A stretch of 64,000 bases of DNA from Epiperipatus broadwayi (lineage: Eukaryota > Onychophora > Udeonychophora > Euonychophora > Peripatidae): assembly GCA_028023455.1 (NCBI GenBank), contig JAQFVV010006246.1:3153501-3217500 (forward strand), read 5' to 3'. A program made the translations under genes and the position numbers. Of the stretch, positions 45,671 through 57,952 are shown in pieces (the stretch's first letter is position 1; each line of letters begins with the position of its first letter). The notes below the pieces were generated by a model. That model saw only the letters and a program-made list of their open reading frames with translations. It did not search any database and was not told where the DNA came from.

Positions 45671-46007
45671 CAATCAACTTGTGTCTTTTTTTTTAACTTT
45701 AAAATTTTATTTTGGATATAATTTCTCTATTATTCCTAAGAATATATAATAATTAATGAAAGAAGTTTGTCTTAAAAAATATTTATATGCATTTTTCAAA
45801 ATATTGTTTTATTAATCCCTAACAAATTGCATTATTCTTTATATTAATGATTCTTGTAGATTTATAATGAGATATTTATTCATCAAAGTATAAAAAATTT
45901 TTAAAAGAACAAAATGTTTGAATTATTGATGAAAAAATCTTATAGTGTTGATGTTTAAAAATTTTTTTTAGCATTACTGTATTTAATAAAGTTTATTTAT
46001 ATTTTAG

Positions 46008-46170
46008 ATTAGAAATGGTTTACTGGAAACAAGCAATTTACTTTTAAAGGTCTGCACATCTAAAAATCTTGAGCCTGTAGTTACTTCTGGACCACATGCT
46101 TGGGTGAAATTTCATTCTGATGATGCATCTAATGATGTTGGATTTCATATTACTTATACATCTTTACATA
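46008..46170 (+). CDS. CUB-domain exon d (C-terminal half of CUB 2)
   Basis: Exon of 163 bp with acceptor TATATTTTAG and donor ACATA|GTAAAT, phase 0 in and phase 1 out. It completes CUB 2: IRNGLLETSN follows the DYLE of exon c, then KVCTSKN (fourth Cys), a hydrophobic core strand AWVKF, the calcium-type FHSDDASNDVGF segment, and closing HITYTS. The Asp in FHSD plus the Glu and Asp of exon c make CUB 2 a candidate calcium-binding CUB, as in cubilin, C1r/C1s and MASP. The phase-1 exit predicts a further phase-1 exon, but none was recognised in the remaining 17.8 kb. Confidence 0.92.
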
Positions 46171-49100
46171 GTAAATATATTTTTTATTTTCATTTAAATT
46201 TTTAATAATTTGAGAATTGTTTAACATTTATTTAAATTTAATTTTATAATTAATAAACAGCACACACATTGTGTATTTGCAATGTATTTAAAGAAATGAT
46301 ACATATCAATAAATAATTATTATCTATTTGTTGTCTTGACAGGTTCAGAATTTGTAAGAAAAACAAAGTGGGCTTTCATTTAAAAAATAGTTTAGGATTA
46401 GACTGCAAAAAGATTTAGAAAAATAACAAAAAATTCTTAAATTAGCAACCAAGTTATCAAAGATATTATAAAATAAAATTATAAGTAGTGATGGAAATAC
46501 TAAAAAAGTTATTGAGATATGAAAAAAAAGTATGCTTAAATGACAAAAAAACAAAAAAAAAAACAAATAATGTATAGACAAAAAGTCAGTTTGAGCAGAC
46601 AAATATTGTTGCAGGGATGAAGTAGTAGTTGAACTATATAAAGAGAGAGAGGAATGACATGAGAAAAGTGTGATTGCTCAGTTTTGTTGATATGTTTTGG
46701 TTGGGAAAACTAAGAGACAAGCTAGGTATTTGTGCATTGATATTTGACTAATAGATCAATGCGGACATTTTTTTACTTAAACATCATTAAAAAAAAATCA
46801 TCAAGTACTACATTTATCATTAACTGCCTTATTGACAGAACTACTCATCATAATAATTTTCATTGTTTGATTACTGAAAATTTGATTTCAGTGAAATAAT
46901 TTTATTTCCTTAGCAATACCATATTATTTTGAATTTAAGTCATATTTTCTATTCAAATTTTGAAGATGTAGAATTAAGATGCAGTTTAAATTCAAAGTGA
47001 AGATTTTAACATTTTAGTTTGGCTGATCTTGCATTCCCCAATGATAGTGTTTTTGTTTTACACTCCACACATGTGCATAATATTATGAACATTGATAGCA
47101 GTTTATTTGTGATACCCCATTCAAACTTTTCTGAGTTAATCCAGTTGCTGTTTGATAGCAGCTGTATAGACTCAACTATTTAACTATATCTAATTTTGAG
47201 TTTTTTTAGACTAATCCTAAAGAAATATTTTAATATACTTTTGCCAATCTTGCATCCCCCAACAATCATGTCTTTGCTCTATGCATGCATGCACATAGTA
47301 ATACAATTTTTGACAGCAGCTGTGTAGAACCCAGTCTCAGTAATGATAGATAAACAATCTACATATGATGCTGAATTCAAAAGAAAAGTTATATTGTTTC
47401 CCATTTAAGTAAATAAAAATCATTTTTACTTTTTTTTTAAATTTTCCAAGTTTAAAATCCTATTGTGATTTAAATTCAAGGGTGGCTTTTATACTAAGTT
47501 AGTATTTGTCTGATATGCTTTGAACTTTTTTTATATATATTAGGTAATTCACAATCACATGTATAAGGATATTATATACTGTGTACTGAAATTGAGAGAA
47601 TGAAATGAAAGATGGATTAGTACTTATTATTAAATTTTAAAACATCACTTTAAATAAAATAAATTAGAAAAGTGATAAAGAAATTTAAAGTATAAAAATC
47701 AAATTAAATGCACATTCAAATTTATATATATATGTATGTGTGTGTGTACGCCTCTTTTAATCATACAAATCTGCACATATCTTTGGATGAGTTTATTTTC
47801 TTATTTAAATATCTTTAAGTTTATGTAAGGGATTATTTACAAAAAAATCTTCAAAGTTATATGTACATACTGAAACAGTCAATCTTAGCTTAAGATTGAG
47901 CTTCATGATGTCATCTACTAATCTGTGTTCAAACCCTATATCCCATCCTGCTCCTTTACTCATGTGTATATATATATTATGTATATATTTGAGATGTGTG
48001 CCCAAAATTTATAAAGTTTAACTTTTCAATATTTATTATTAATTCTTTTCTTCACATTAAAAATATATAGGTGTGGCTCAAATATATATATTCTAGAAAC
48101 AAAAATACTAACAAAATATTGATTTTTTACAAATATTTTATTATATATCATTGTTAAAAACTTTTTCTTTTTAAATTGTTTTTCCTATTAAATAAACTAT
48201 ATATTTTATAAAATCCAAGATGGAAGATGCAACCATTAATTGTCCAACAATAATTAAAGGGTTGGAAAAATAATATTGTTTTAATCTTGGGGTGGAATTT
48301 TTAATTAAAGTTTTTACTTAAAATGAAATGGGGATTAAGATTAATGATTGTAATTTTGTTATAAACCTTTTGTCAAATCTATCTTATGATTGTATCTTCA
48401 AACAATGAACAAAGAAAACTTAAGATTTTAAATTAAAGATTAGATTTGAGCTAGAAATTAATTAAAAAGGCATTCCACAAATACCTGTGCAGGAGTATAA
48501 AATGGGCTAATTTTGACCACAAAAGGGGAGCTACTATTGAGAGAAGTGTGTTGTCAAGTGGACCCATGCTGGTTTGAAATTTAAAAATCATGAGGGAGTA
48601 GTTAGCCCATCCCATAAAGGTCATCTGCCACTACTGTGTCAGCATGCTCCTGAAGAATGAAGCAAAAGTCCAACTGGAGAATTGTTGAATGCTGAATGCT
48701 GTTACTTAAGAATGAACTGTCATGCATGAGCAGACTGAAATATATACTCTTAAAATGGTGCAAGGTAAATTTTCAAGCCGCAAGTAAAGCTAGTCTAACT
48801 AATTTCAAACTCTACTATCGAGATTTTTCCTAATGTAATATTTAGCTTTATCTCTTTCTAATATGTAAATTACTCTCAAATTATTTTTATCTAATTCCCT
48901 CTCATATGCTGTAACTTTCTTTAACTTTGGTGTGGTAAATAATTTCTATTTATTTATTACTTTATTTTATATGTCTATTTTAGTTATTATTAATATGCCA
49001 ATCTTAAGCAATCTGATGAGTTGAATTTTTAAAATCTGTTCTTAAATCTACATGAAATAAGGTTCTTAATGTCCCCATAAAACATAATGCATTATTAATT

Positions 49101-52100
49101 AATACACTCTCCAGATTGCTTTTACGAGTCAACATTTTGTTTATGTTTCAGTATAAAATTTTGTTATTTGTTTAACTCTGAATTCTACCCAGGATGAATC
49201 CAGAACTTAGGCTAATTCATGCTCTGAAATTATAAATGTTATTCAATTCTGAAAAGGTGACCTATTAGTTGTTTTCTAAAACTGCTAGTTTTCTTTTATT
49301 TTCCATACTCTTAAAATATCATATGCTTAAATATTCTCAGTTGTAAAATCCATGTAGGTGGGATTGAATTATTTAAAAATAGCAGAAAAGGGATGGGGAT
49401 AAATTTTAATGTTACTTTTACTAAATAAAATCTTAATGTATATTTTATTTAGGGAAATCTCTCTATATAGATACAACTGCATAGCATATTATTTGTCTAA
49501 ATTATGGTATTCAAGCAAGGGGCATTTATTTTAAAGCACTAAATCATATTTCATGTCATTAATGACATTCATCCATACTGCATTACTGGCATTCAGCTCA
49601 TCTTCATGAATCTATATATATTACGTGCTTCTAATCTGGGTGTTGCAACCAGATCGAACCCATAGATTTCCTCTCATTTCCTGTTCTGTGGATAGTTGAA
49701 CTTCATTGAACCAAATAAAAAGTCCTCTCACATCGGTTATTCCAGTAAAGTCTGGGCCATGCCATGCCTCATCACACTTCTCTAAGCACTGCCCTAAAAT
49801 GGGGGTCTTAGACTTTGTTTTTTTCCAGAAGCATGATCTTTCTCTTTGATTTCTCTGCCATATGTCAGTACCGCCACTTATCTGTTTATTATTTCTTTTG
49901 CTTCATGACCAGTTTTAAATATTAAAATTATGCTCTGCTCAAAAAATATATATATAATGCCAAGTATTACTAATTTTATTAATTAATAATGTTATTTCAG
50001 TCTTATACAATCCCACTGTCATAATTTAGTATTTTTGTATTTAACAATATCTATCTGCCTTGGGGAAAATCAAGCGTTCTGTCTTTTAAATGTTTTTCAA
50101 TAAATATTTTATCATAAAATCATATATAATTTATCAAATATATTTTGTTTATTTTCATGACTGCAATGGTGTGAAAAGTTTTTCTTATATATATAATGAA
50201 TCTTGGAGCACTCCCCGAGATAATGTTAGTCACCACATTTCAGAACTGTAAACCAAAGCATTAACAGGAAGCTTATGTAATCTTTTTTAGTAATTGATTG
50301 GCATCTTAATATTGGACCCACTAAAAATGTGTGTTTATTTGTAGTATATGTCATTTAATTAATAAAAGAGCATATAGGAAATAATAGCATGAATGAAAAT
50401 ATGTAATTATCTACCATTTGGTAGACTGCTTGTTCATTCACGCACATATAAATGTATATAATTAAATCATAATGTATAATAATTTGTCATTATATTAAAC
50501 TATATTTTTTTTTCTAACTTGTTGGAGTAGTTCAAATTCCTTTTTCTCCATTTCCAAACATACCAGCCATGTGTATACATATTTTTGTTAAGTCATAGTT
50601 AATTGATATCTCATTGTCTTCTCTACTCTGCTAGTGGGCTGGACCCAAGAATTAATTCTTGTGTGCCACCACTGTTATGCTATTTATTAGGTGTTTGATT
50701 TGGGGCTTAGGGAATGGGTTTGAAGTCAGGTTGGTCCCTGATCTAAATCTTGGACTTGACTGGGTTTGAAGTACATTTCATTGAGTTCCAGCTCACGTTA
50801 GATGGATCAACATGTTTTGACCATTTCAATACTATACTGGAATAATTTGTTAATACTTTTCATTAAATTAATAAAATGTTTTTAATAGTATATATATATT
50901 GTGCACATTCCAATTTAACCTGTAACTAAATTGCAATAGTGTGCATAAAATAACAGAAAAAATCATCATCACATTTTTTCTAAGGAAGGAGAAACTGTAG
51001 GGCATCCGAGTTCAAACCCTTCATGATAAGTACCCCAAAAGCCTAAGACAGAGAGGGGAAGAAATAGTTGTTCTCTCTATTCAACTTTGTGTTGGTAAAG
51101 GAAATAATCTATAATTTAAATAGTTGTACTTAAAAGTTAGAATATTAAGGCACATATAAGTAGTTGTCTTTAGACACAAACTATTCAATTAATCATTTTT
51201 CTGATGTTGACTATTAACCTTTTTTAAAATTAATTTATCCTTAATAGATTCTAATATTCTTTTTTAATCATACTTTAATTCTAAATGGTCTTACTAATTT
51301 ATTTTTTGAATTTTAAGTTATAGCTTTTCAAATCATTCAGACTATTTTTTTATGAGCAGGTTTATATGTTTGAATATCTGAGTGTGTGCCTGTATTTACA
51401 GATATAAACTTAGAGACAGTTACACATTTTGATAAAAAAAAGTTGGGTTTAAATCATTTTATAATTTCTTTATAAAAAGTTATATTGCTTAATATTGTTT
51501 GGGATCAATTTGTTTTATTATGTCTGGAAGAGTTAGAGTTTCACTTAACCTTTTCAGGCTGAGGTCAAGGGTTATTGAGAGAGAGATGAAGGTCAAAGTT
51601 TAGACATAGTCAAAGTGAGCCATGTGAAAGGATAGAGACAAAGAAACATTAATTAGTCAGCTGTGAGATGACAGGATCAAGACATTTTTGGACTTCTTAC
51701 TGGACAATAAATTTAAAACCAATGTCAATTTTGAAAAGATTTTGATCAGGTGGTTTAATTAACAGAAACCATGTGTTTTTGGTAACAAAAATATGTGTGA
51801 TGTCATGAGACCAAATTATATATATAGGAGACAAGAAAAGAAATAAAACTAGATTTTTTAGAGAACCAGAGATTGTTTTAAAGGTTTCTATATCAACATG
51901 ATGGGATAGAAAATATTTTGTTGAGGGATCCATTGGCCTACCAGGAAACCAATGCACATCAGAAGTTTAAATCTAAAGTATGTAAAACATCTTATAACAG
52001 ATTGCCAAATATTAAGGAAGAAATTTATTATTTCACCTGTACTGACAATTACAAAGTAAAATTCTGAAAATTGTGAAACCATGCTATTTCATTTATGCCA

Positions 52101-53224
52101 TTTGCTGAATTTAAATCAAAGCAAAATTTAAATATATGGAAAGCAGAAATATCCATAGTCAATTTAAAGTAATTGTACTTAGATTAAACAAAGAAACCAT
52201 TCCAGTGCCAAATGGTCTCTATGGAAGCAAGTTATTTCACCATTCTTTTTGCAGTAACAGAATCACAAGCCCAAGCCAAAAATAGGACTGTTCCAGGAAA
52301 CCACTGCAATTGGTAATTCTACACGTGTTACATATTGGTGTGTGGTTGCTGTCAAATTATAAACCTTCAAAAAGCTGACTTTAAAATCATTGGACTCTTA
52401 TAGTCCCTCGAAATTAATAAAAGAAACTGCAATATGAATTTTAATTATATTTTTATCAGTGACTAATAACAAATCTTTTTAATAATAAATCCAGTTATCT
52501 CTCTTTAAATCTTTGAATCTTAAAATGAAAATCAATTAGAAATTTTCAATAATAATAGATATTGTACTATTGATGTATTATGTATTCTTAAATTATTACA
52601 TGTAACTATTTATGTGTGTATTTTATTTTTATAAAATGTATTTACTGTGTATTAATTCAAATATTATGAAATATGTTGATTTATATCATACTGTATGTAA
52701 AAAAAGGGATTAATAATTTTTTTATTCATAATGGGACTTCACACATATACAAACACACATAGTAATATAATTATGCTTACATGTATATTTGTTGTCATAC
52801 TGTAAATTATTTATCTATGAATTTTTATAAATCAATAATCAATTATTTAAAGATTTATTGATATGTATTATGAATGTAATTTGTTTATTTTTTTCTATCT
52901 TGCTCTCAGTTTCACTTTATTAAAGAAGAAAACATGTTTTCATTTATATATAATTTTATGTTTATCTATTTGATGCAATAACCTTTTTATTACATTTCCT
53001 TTAATTTCTTATTGAAAGACATTTCAAAGTATTAAAGGGTGCAGGACAATTCTGCTGTTAATAGTATTACATAAAAAATTAATCACAGTTAAAAAAAATA
53101 AAAAGAATGATTTTGAAATTTTTCTCTTAAATGTTGGTATAAATACTATGCATTATATTGTGTGTTACTTTTATAAATCTTCAAATAAAAATTATTTGTT
53201 TGGCAAATAAAAATACTTTTATAG
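46171..53224. other. Downstream intron or intergenic region, no gene recognised
   Basis: No CUB or other exon could be found. Blocks that are less AT-rich and may be old repeats lie at 48480-48830, 49600-49900, 50600-50830 and 51500-52330. A degenerate ~228-bp duplication is visible at about 47020-47345 (ATCTTGCATYCCCCAA, then ATAGTAATA/ATAATATTA and GCAGCTGTRTAGA). A tRNA-like B box, GTGTTCAAACCC, occurs near 47926 with a weak A box. The antisense frames at 51697-52082 have no recognisable motif. Confidence 0.45.
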
Positions 53225-53469
53225 GTAAAAAGGATAGTAGTTTGCTAGACAAATACCACTGCCTGATGGCGACATTATCATGCCAAAACTATAATATATG
53301 AACATTCCCAGGCTGTCTATTTTAATCATTTTGTGGTGTTTTTTGTTGTCAAAAAAAAATGAAGTACAAAAATTATGTTTTTTTAACATTTTTTTATTAA
53401 CATAAACAAATTAAATGAAATGAAATCAACAAATGTAAAATAAAATCAACAAATTTCAATTTGATTACA

Positions 53470-54230
53470 TTTTTTTTGTGTGTGTTACGCTTTTTTTTTT
53501 TAAAAAAAAAAAAATTATTGTAACAAAAATAAAAGTTCTTACATTTTCATTTTTACATAGAAACAGCAACAAATACTAAAATGGTTTTAAAGTTATTCTG
53601 CTTTTTTAACATGCTATTTGTTTTAAAAAAACAATTTTCAATTTTATTAGCCTTTTTTTGTGTCACACAGCTTTTTTTGTTTGTTTAAAAATCAATAATC
53701 AGAACAAAAACTAAAAGTTCTTAGTCTTTCTTTTACATTTTTATTTTTCTATAGGAACAGCAAGAAATACTAAAATGGTTTTAAATTTATTACACTTTTT
53801 TTTACATGCTTCTTTGGTTTAAAAAAATAAATTGAAATTTTATTACTGTTTTTTTGTGTTACCTGCTATTTTTTGTTTCAAAAATAATGGTAGAAAAAGT
53901 AAAACTTGTTAGCCTTTATGTTTTCCATACTATTTGTTTTAAAAAATAATTTTCAATTTGATTACGTTTTTTTTTGTGTGACGCCATTTTTTTTTGTTTA
54001 AAAATCAATAACCGGAATAAAAAGTAAAAGTTCTTAGTTTTTCTTTTACATTTTCATTTTTACAGGGAAACAGCAACAAATACTAAAATGGCTTTAAACT
54101 TATTAAGCTTTTTTTAACATGCTTTTTTCTTTAAAAAAAATTGCAATTTTATTACTGGTTTTTTGTGTAATCCGCTATTTTTTGTTTAAAAAATAATGGC
54201 AATAAAAAGTAAAACTTGTTAGCCTTTCTT
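53470..54230. repeat. Degenerate higher-order repeat inside the Merlin element
   Basis: Five units containing TTTTTGTGTNACNC..TTTTTTGTTT and then AAAAGTAAAA are found at about 53476, 53657, 53850, 53968 and 54153. Two subtypes occur: one ending AAAAGTTCTTAGT/AC (units 1, 2, 4) and one ending AAAACTTGTTAGCC (units 3, 5). A second motif, AACAGCAACAAATACTAAAA, recurs at 53562, 53756 and 54069. Confidence 0.75.
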
Positions 54231-54639
54231 TTTTAAACTATAAACAACAACAACAAATTAAAAAAGTATTATAAATAATATGCTTCTTGAGTTTTTAAAA
54301 ACCAATTTAAAAGTTTTGAAGCTTTTTTACAATAACAACAACCAAAATGAAAGAGCAACAACTTTAAAAACTATTACCCAAATAACCAATGGATACTTTA
54401 AACCAGTTTTCTTTTTAAAAAAGAACTACAACAACAAATCTTAAATATCTTCAAAATACATGAACAATTTCAAATAGTATTTGTAAAAAGGAAATTTTTG
54501 TTAGGTAAACATTAAAAAATGAAAACATTTGTAAATATAAACAAGTCAAAAGAACAACGACAAATATTAAAAATATTCAAAATAACTTCGATTTATATGA
54601 ACAACTTCAAACACTATTTGTAAAATCCTACTGGGAGTG

Positions 54640-55491
54640 CCATGTCAAAGACATCTCTGAAAGGATGGCCAGAAAAACATCATCTTCATGGAGACATCAC
54701 CACATAAATTCTGCAAGGTAGTTTGGCAGAACTTTATGGTGAATTCCACATTGTTTCCTATTTTTCCACTTTAAAAGACCCCAAAGACACTCAGTAGTTT
54801 GCATGTGAGAGCCTGTGGAAGGGTTCACAAAGTTGTAGGTGTGATTCACTGTCAGATGATGGAATCCTGATTTTTCAAGATCAGCAGACTTATAACCCTT
54901 CCAACAATCTGAGAAGGTAGTCTATCCGAACTTGATGTTGTCTTTCAGGGCCTGCAAAAGGGTGGTTGCAGATTGGCAAGGAACACATTTCAGGAAACAT
55001 TCATGTGTCTTGGGTTACACAACCCAAAAAATCTACTGTTGAGGTAATACTCTTCCCTGATGGGTTTTCCCCTGCTAAAGAGTGTTTCATCCACTCAACT
55101 GTCAAACCGGGCCTGCCAATTTAACAGCATGGTCAAGCTGCCAAACTCTCAGAACACAGTGTCCACAAACCATTGGTCCAATGTAAAATGGCATTTCTGT
55201 CTGGATGGCTCATGGCTCCATTTATATATAACATGTACAGCTTGAACCAATGGATCATATTCAGGAACCATCAAACCAACTCATCTTTCAAACGGAACAC
55301 ATTTTCTTGCATAAACACAATGGACAGGGAAATTGAGTGGTTTCTTTAGAATATAATAACTTCATTGCTGATCCACAATCATATTTTTTTGAATGTGGAA
55401 GCACATTAATTTTTTTTAAATATGAAACAGCATCTGATTCTGTTGCTGGTAAATCACAGAATTGAACAAGATGTGGGATTTCCTGCACCAT
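54640..55491 (-). pseudogene. Merlin (IS1016-like) DDE transposase, broken
   Basis: The N-terminal frame (55491-55288) has AVSYLKKINVLPHSKKYDCG and FPCPLCLCKKMCS, the zinc-binding start of IS1016/ISXO2-type transposases. The core follows: VDETLFSRGKPIREE holds the first catalytic Asp (codon 55089-55091), SDCWKGYKSADLEKSGFHHL the second (about 54910), and VNHTYNFVNPSTGSHMQTTE the Glu (about 54800). The C-terminus is YLAEFMW-stop-CLHEDDVFLA. All three catalytic residues are kept, but there is at least one frameshift near 55010 and stops after KFG and EFMW. At roughly 280 residues the length fits the family. Confidence 0.87.
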
Positions 55492-55938
55492 TTTGTTGGT
55501 CTCATGGAATGTTATGGACAGTATGTTATTTGATGTGTTACCTAATTCAAACTATCTTCACACATCTATCTGGAAAAGATTTTGCCTCTTAAAACTTCAA
55601 TAAGAATGGTGTAAAGAGTCGGATAATTATTACTTAAGAAAATAGCAAAACTTCAATACTAAAAAAAAAAGTTAAATAAAAAAACATTTTCATAGAATTC
55701 AAATACACACACCCTCACACAAAGCCATAAAAATGTATGGAGTGTGCAAATTCACAAAAATTATTTACTGCAATGCGACAAAGTGGCCTGCAATCTGTAA
55801 CACAACACAAATGTTGTATTATGGTAAACACGGGTTTGAACATGCTGTCAGCCATAGAAATGTCATTTTTATTTGCTTTAGCACATAAACAGTACCATCA
55901 GGTGGTGTCTTTGTCTAGCAAACTACTACCATAAAAAG

Positions 55939-57869
55939 AAATAGAAAGGGCTTAAATAAAATGGGCTTGTTGAATAGGTGATAGAATAAAAAATTTATAT
56001 ACACTTTAAAAATTCCTGATTAAGTGAATTATTTAATGATAAGAAAGGATTTACTTAACTTTTGTGCATGAGTATGTGAGTACGAATGTTCATTTATAAT
56101 ATAGAATTCAGTTCATTACCACTGCTTTTGGAAATGAATTGTATTACCTCCCTATGAGATAAAAGTGTTATTAATTATTAATTTAAAAAAATTATATTGA
56201 TATATGGAATATGATTCCATTTTACTCAAATGCAATAGAATTAAAAAGAAAATATTGAATAATAAGAACTAATTCTGATGATGATGATGTATTCTTTACT
56301 GTCAGTATTATATATAATTAGGATTAATCATTGTGGAATGTTAGCAGAATGATTTAAAGAATTAAATGCAAAGTTGTACATGCATTATATATCCCATTTA
56401 TTTTTTATCAGTTAAATATACCTGAATATTGGTGATTTTTATTTATATAAATTAAGAGAAGAATTGGCCAAGATTTATTTCTATTAGATGTTTGTCGACT
56501 GTTAAATTAAGCTTGAACCACGAGCCCTACTTAGATATTTGAGTTAATTATGTTATGAATATTGTACTAGTCATGAAGGTATTTATATTTTGCCATATAC
56601 AGTTAATGTTGTTCTGCTACACAGATCCATGAAGATATTTGGAGTTGTTATTTTATATGGCTAGCATTTTAATTAAAGATTAAAAGTTTTCTTATGTATT
56701 TGATTATATTAAATGAATGTTGATTGATGATGGGCATATATTCTTGGTGATTTCATGACATAATACTATCTATAAGATATTACAACTTTAATACTTTTTA
56801 ATTATGTTATGCAATATGATAAATATTGTTAAAATGATTACATCAATTTATTGATACAGTAGAATGAATACAATCAAGAAATTATGCTAGTAATGTGATG
56901 GTTCCAAAACATTACAAGAAAATTCATTTCCAAAACAGTATACTTCAAAATCATGGATACATAAATTAAATTTACAATAATATGGATAATATGCTCACAA
57001 TATATTAGTGTTAGTGTAAATGAACTTAGTAGATAAATCTAAAGTTATATTATTTAAGGAAGAATATAGTGTGGACAATATAATATGAAAATGTAATTCC
57101 CTTTTTAAGTATCTGTAGAATGTTAATCTATTTGTCATATTTAGTTGAGATGCAAGATGTTATATCATCAATAAATAGTGGCATTGAACAGACTTTTGTA
57201 TATAAATAAATTTATTGTGATATTTGTTAAATTAATGTTCTCGTATATATTTTCTTCAGTAGTAGTCTTATTCAATATATAGAGTGAAGTAAATGATAAT
57301 CTGATGTATGGCAGAAATAAAAATTTTATATGATGGTTATAGAATGAATTGGGAAAAATACGAGGCAAATCCTTTAAAGATAATAGTTCATTTTTTTTAT
57401 TACTTTATTTTATAGTCATGAAAGAAAATGTTTTGATGTTAAAGTCATTCAATACATTGCAAAAATCTGAAAGATAATTTTATGAGAGAATGATAATTTA
57501 ACACCTTTCCAAATCATTTTCTAGATTCTAGGAGAACCTCATAGTGTCCAAATAAATGAAAGGCAGTTGCAAAAAGATATTAGATAAAAACTAAACCAAA
57601 GCCTCTATTCTCCAGCACAGTTTCATTTGGTTTTGATTGCTACCATATATATATAATTTAACCAAGAGAAAAAAGCTATGGAAATTGAAATATTAAAAAT
57701 TATGTATTAAATAAGGAAAATGTGAAATATGTATTCGATTACATTTAAAATTATTGTTGATTTTATATAATTACATAAAGTCAGGAAATATGGTTATGGG
57801 AAAACTGTAATAGTATATATGAAATAAAAGTCCATTTATTGTATAGTATTTTTTTTTTTAGGTGTCATA
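55939..57869. other. AT-rich sequence, nothing identified
   Basis: No coding motif, RNA or repeat end recognised; the short frames near 57168-57368 are unremarkable. Confidence 0.5.
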
Positions 57870-57952
57870 GCATTGGCCAGGATGTGAACCCGCAACCCAG
57901 GCAACTGCCTGCTAGTGCAAGGCAGTCGCGCTGACCTCTCAACTACCAATGC
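57870..57952 (-). repeat. tRNA-Gly-like SINE head or pseudogene, second copy
   Basis: Minus strand, 83 nt. Acceptor pairing GCATTGG/CCAATGC, A-box region TAGTTGAGAGGTCAGC and B box GGGTTCACATCC. The anticodon region is expanded into a hairpin (ACTGCC-TTGCACTAGCA-GGCAGT), plus an extra TTGCCTGGGTTGC, so it cannot fold as a normal tRNA. After CCAATGC comes TATGACACC and an A run, parallel to TTTGACAT and the A-rich tail after the 6379 copy. It is shared structure that points to a short SINE family. Confidence 0.62.

Larger units (their letters stand above)
31739..46007 (+). other. Intron within CUB 2, about 14.3 kb
   Basis: GTGAGA...TTTTAG phase-0 intron. It holds the LINE at 33.96-37.86 kb, the truncated Gypsy at 37.86-39.4 kb, short repeats near 41.35 kb, the 484-bp tandem duplication at 42.36-43.37 kb and the second hAT MITE. 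The stretches 31.74-33.95, 39.7-41.3 and 43.4-45.3 kb show nothing I can identify. Confidence 0.85.
53225..55938 (-). mobile_element. Merlin-family DNA transposon, TIR-bounded, transposase decayed
   Basis: Element 53233-55930 (about 2.7 kb). Terminal inverted repeats begin GATAGTAGTTTGCTAGACAA at the left and, read inward, GGTAGTAGTTTGCTAGACAA at the right, both continuing to CCTGATGG. Flanking GTAAAAAG (53225-53232) and ATAAAAAG (55931-55938) differ at one base and fit the 8-bp target duplication of Merlin. A minus-strand transposase pseudogene lies at 54640-55491; the rest (53340-54600) is a degenerate T/A-rich repeat array. Confidence 0.88.

Noticed and set aside
50990-51035. B-box-like CCGAGTTCAAACCC near 51010
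   Set aside because: No A box or stems upstream; a lone B-box match is not enough for a tRNA-derived unit.
51697-52082. Overlapping minus-strand frames of 86 and 64 codons
   Set aside because: No motif recognised; the region looks like an old repeat, and the frames are as expected by chance.
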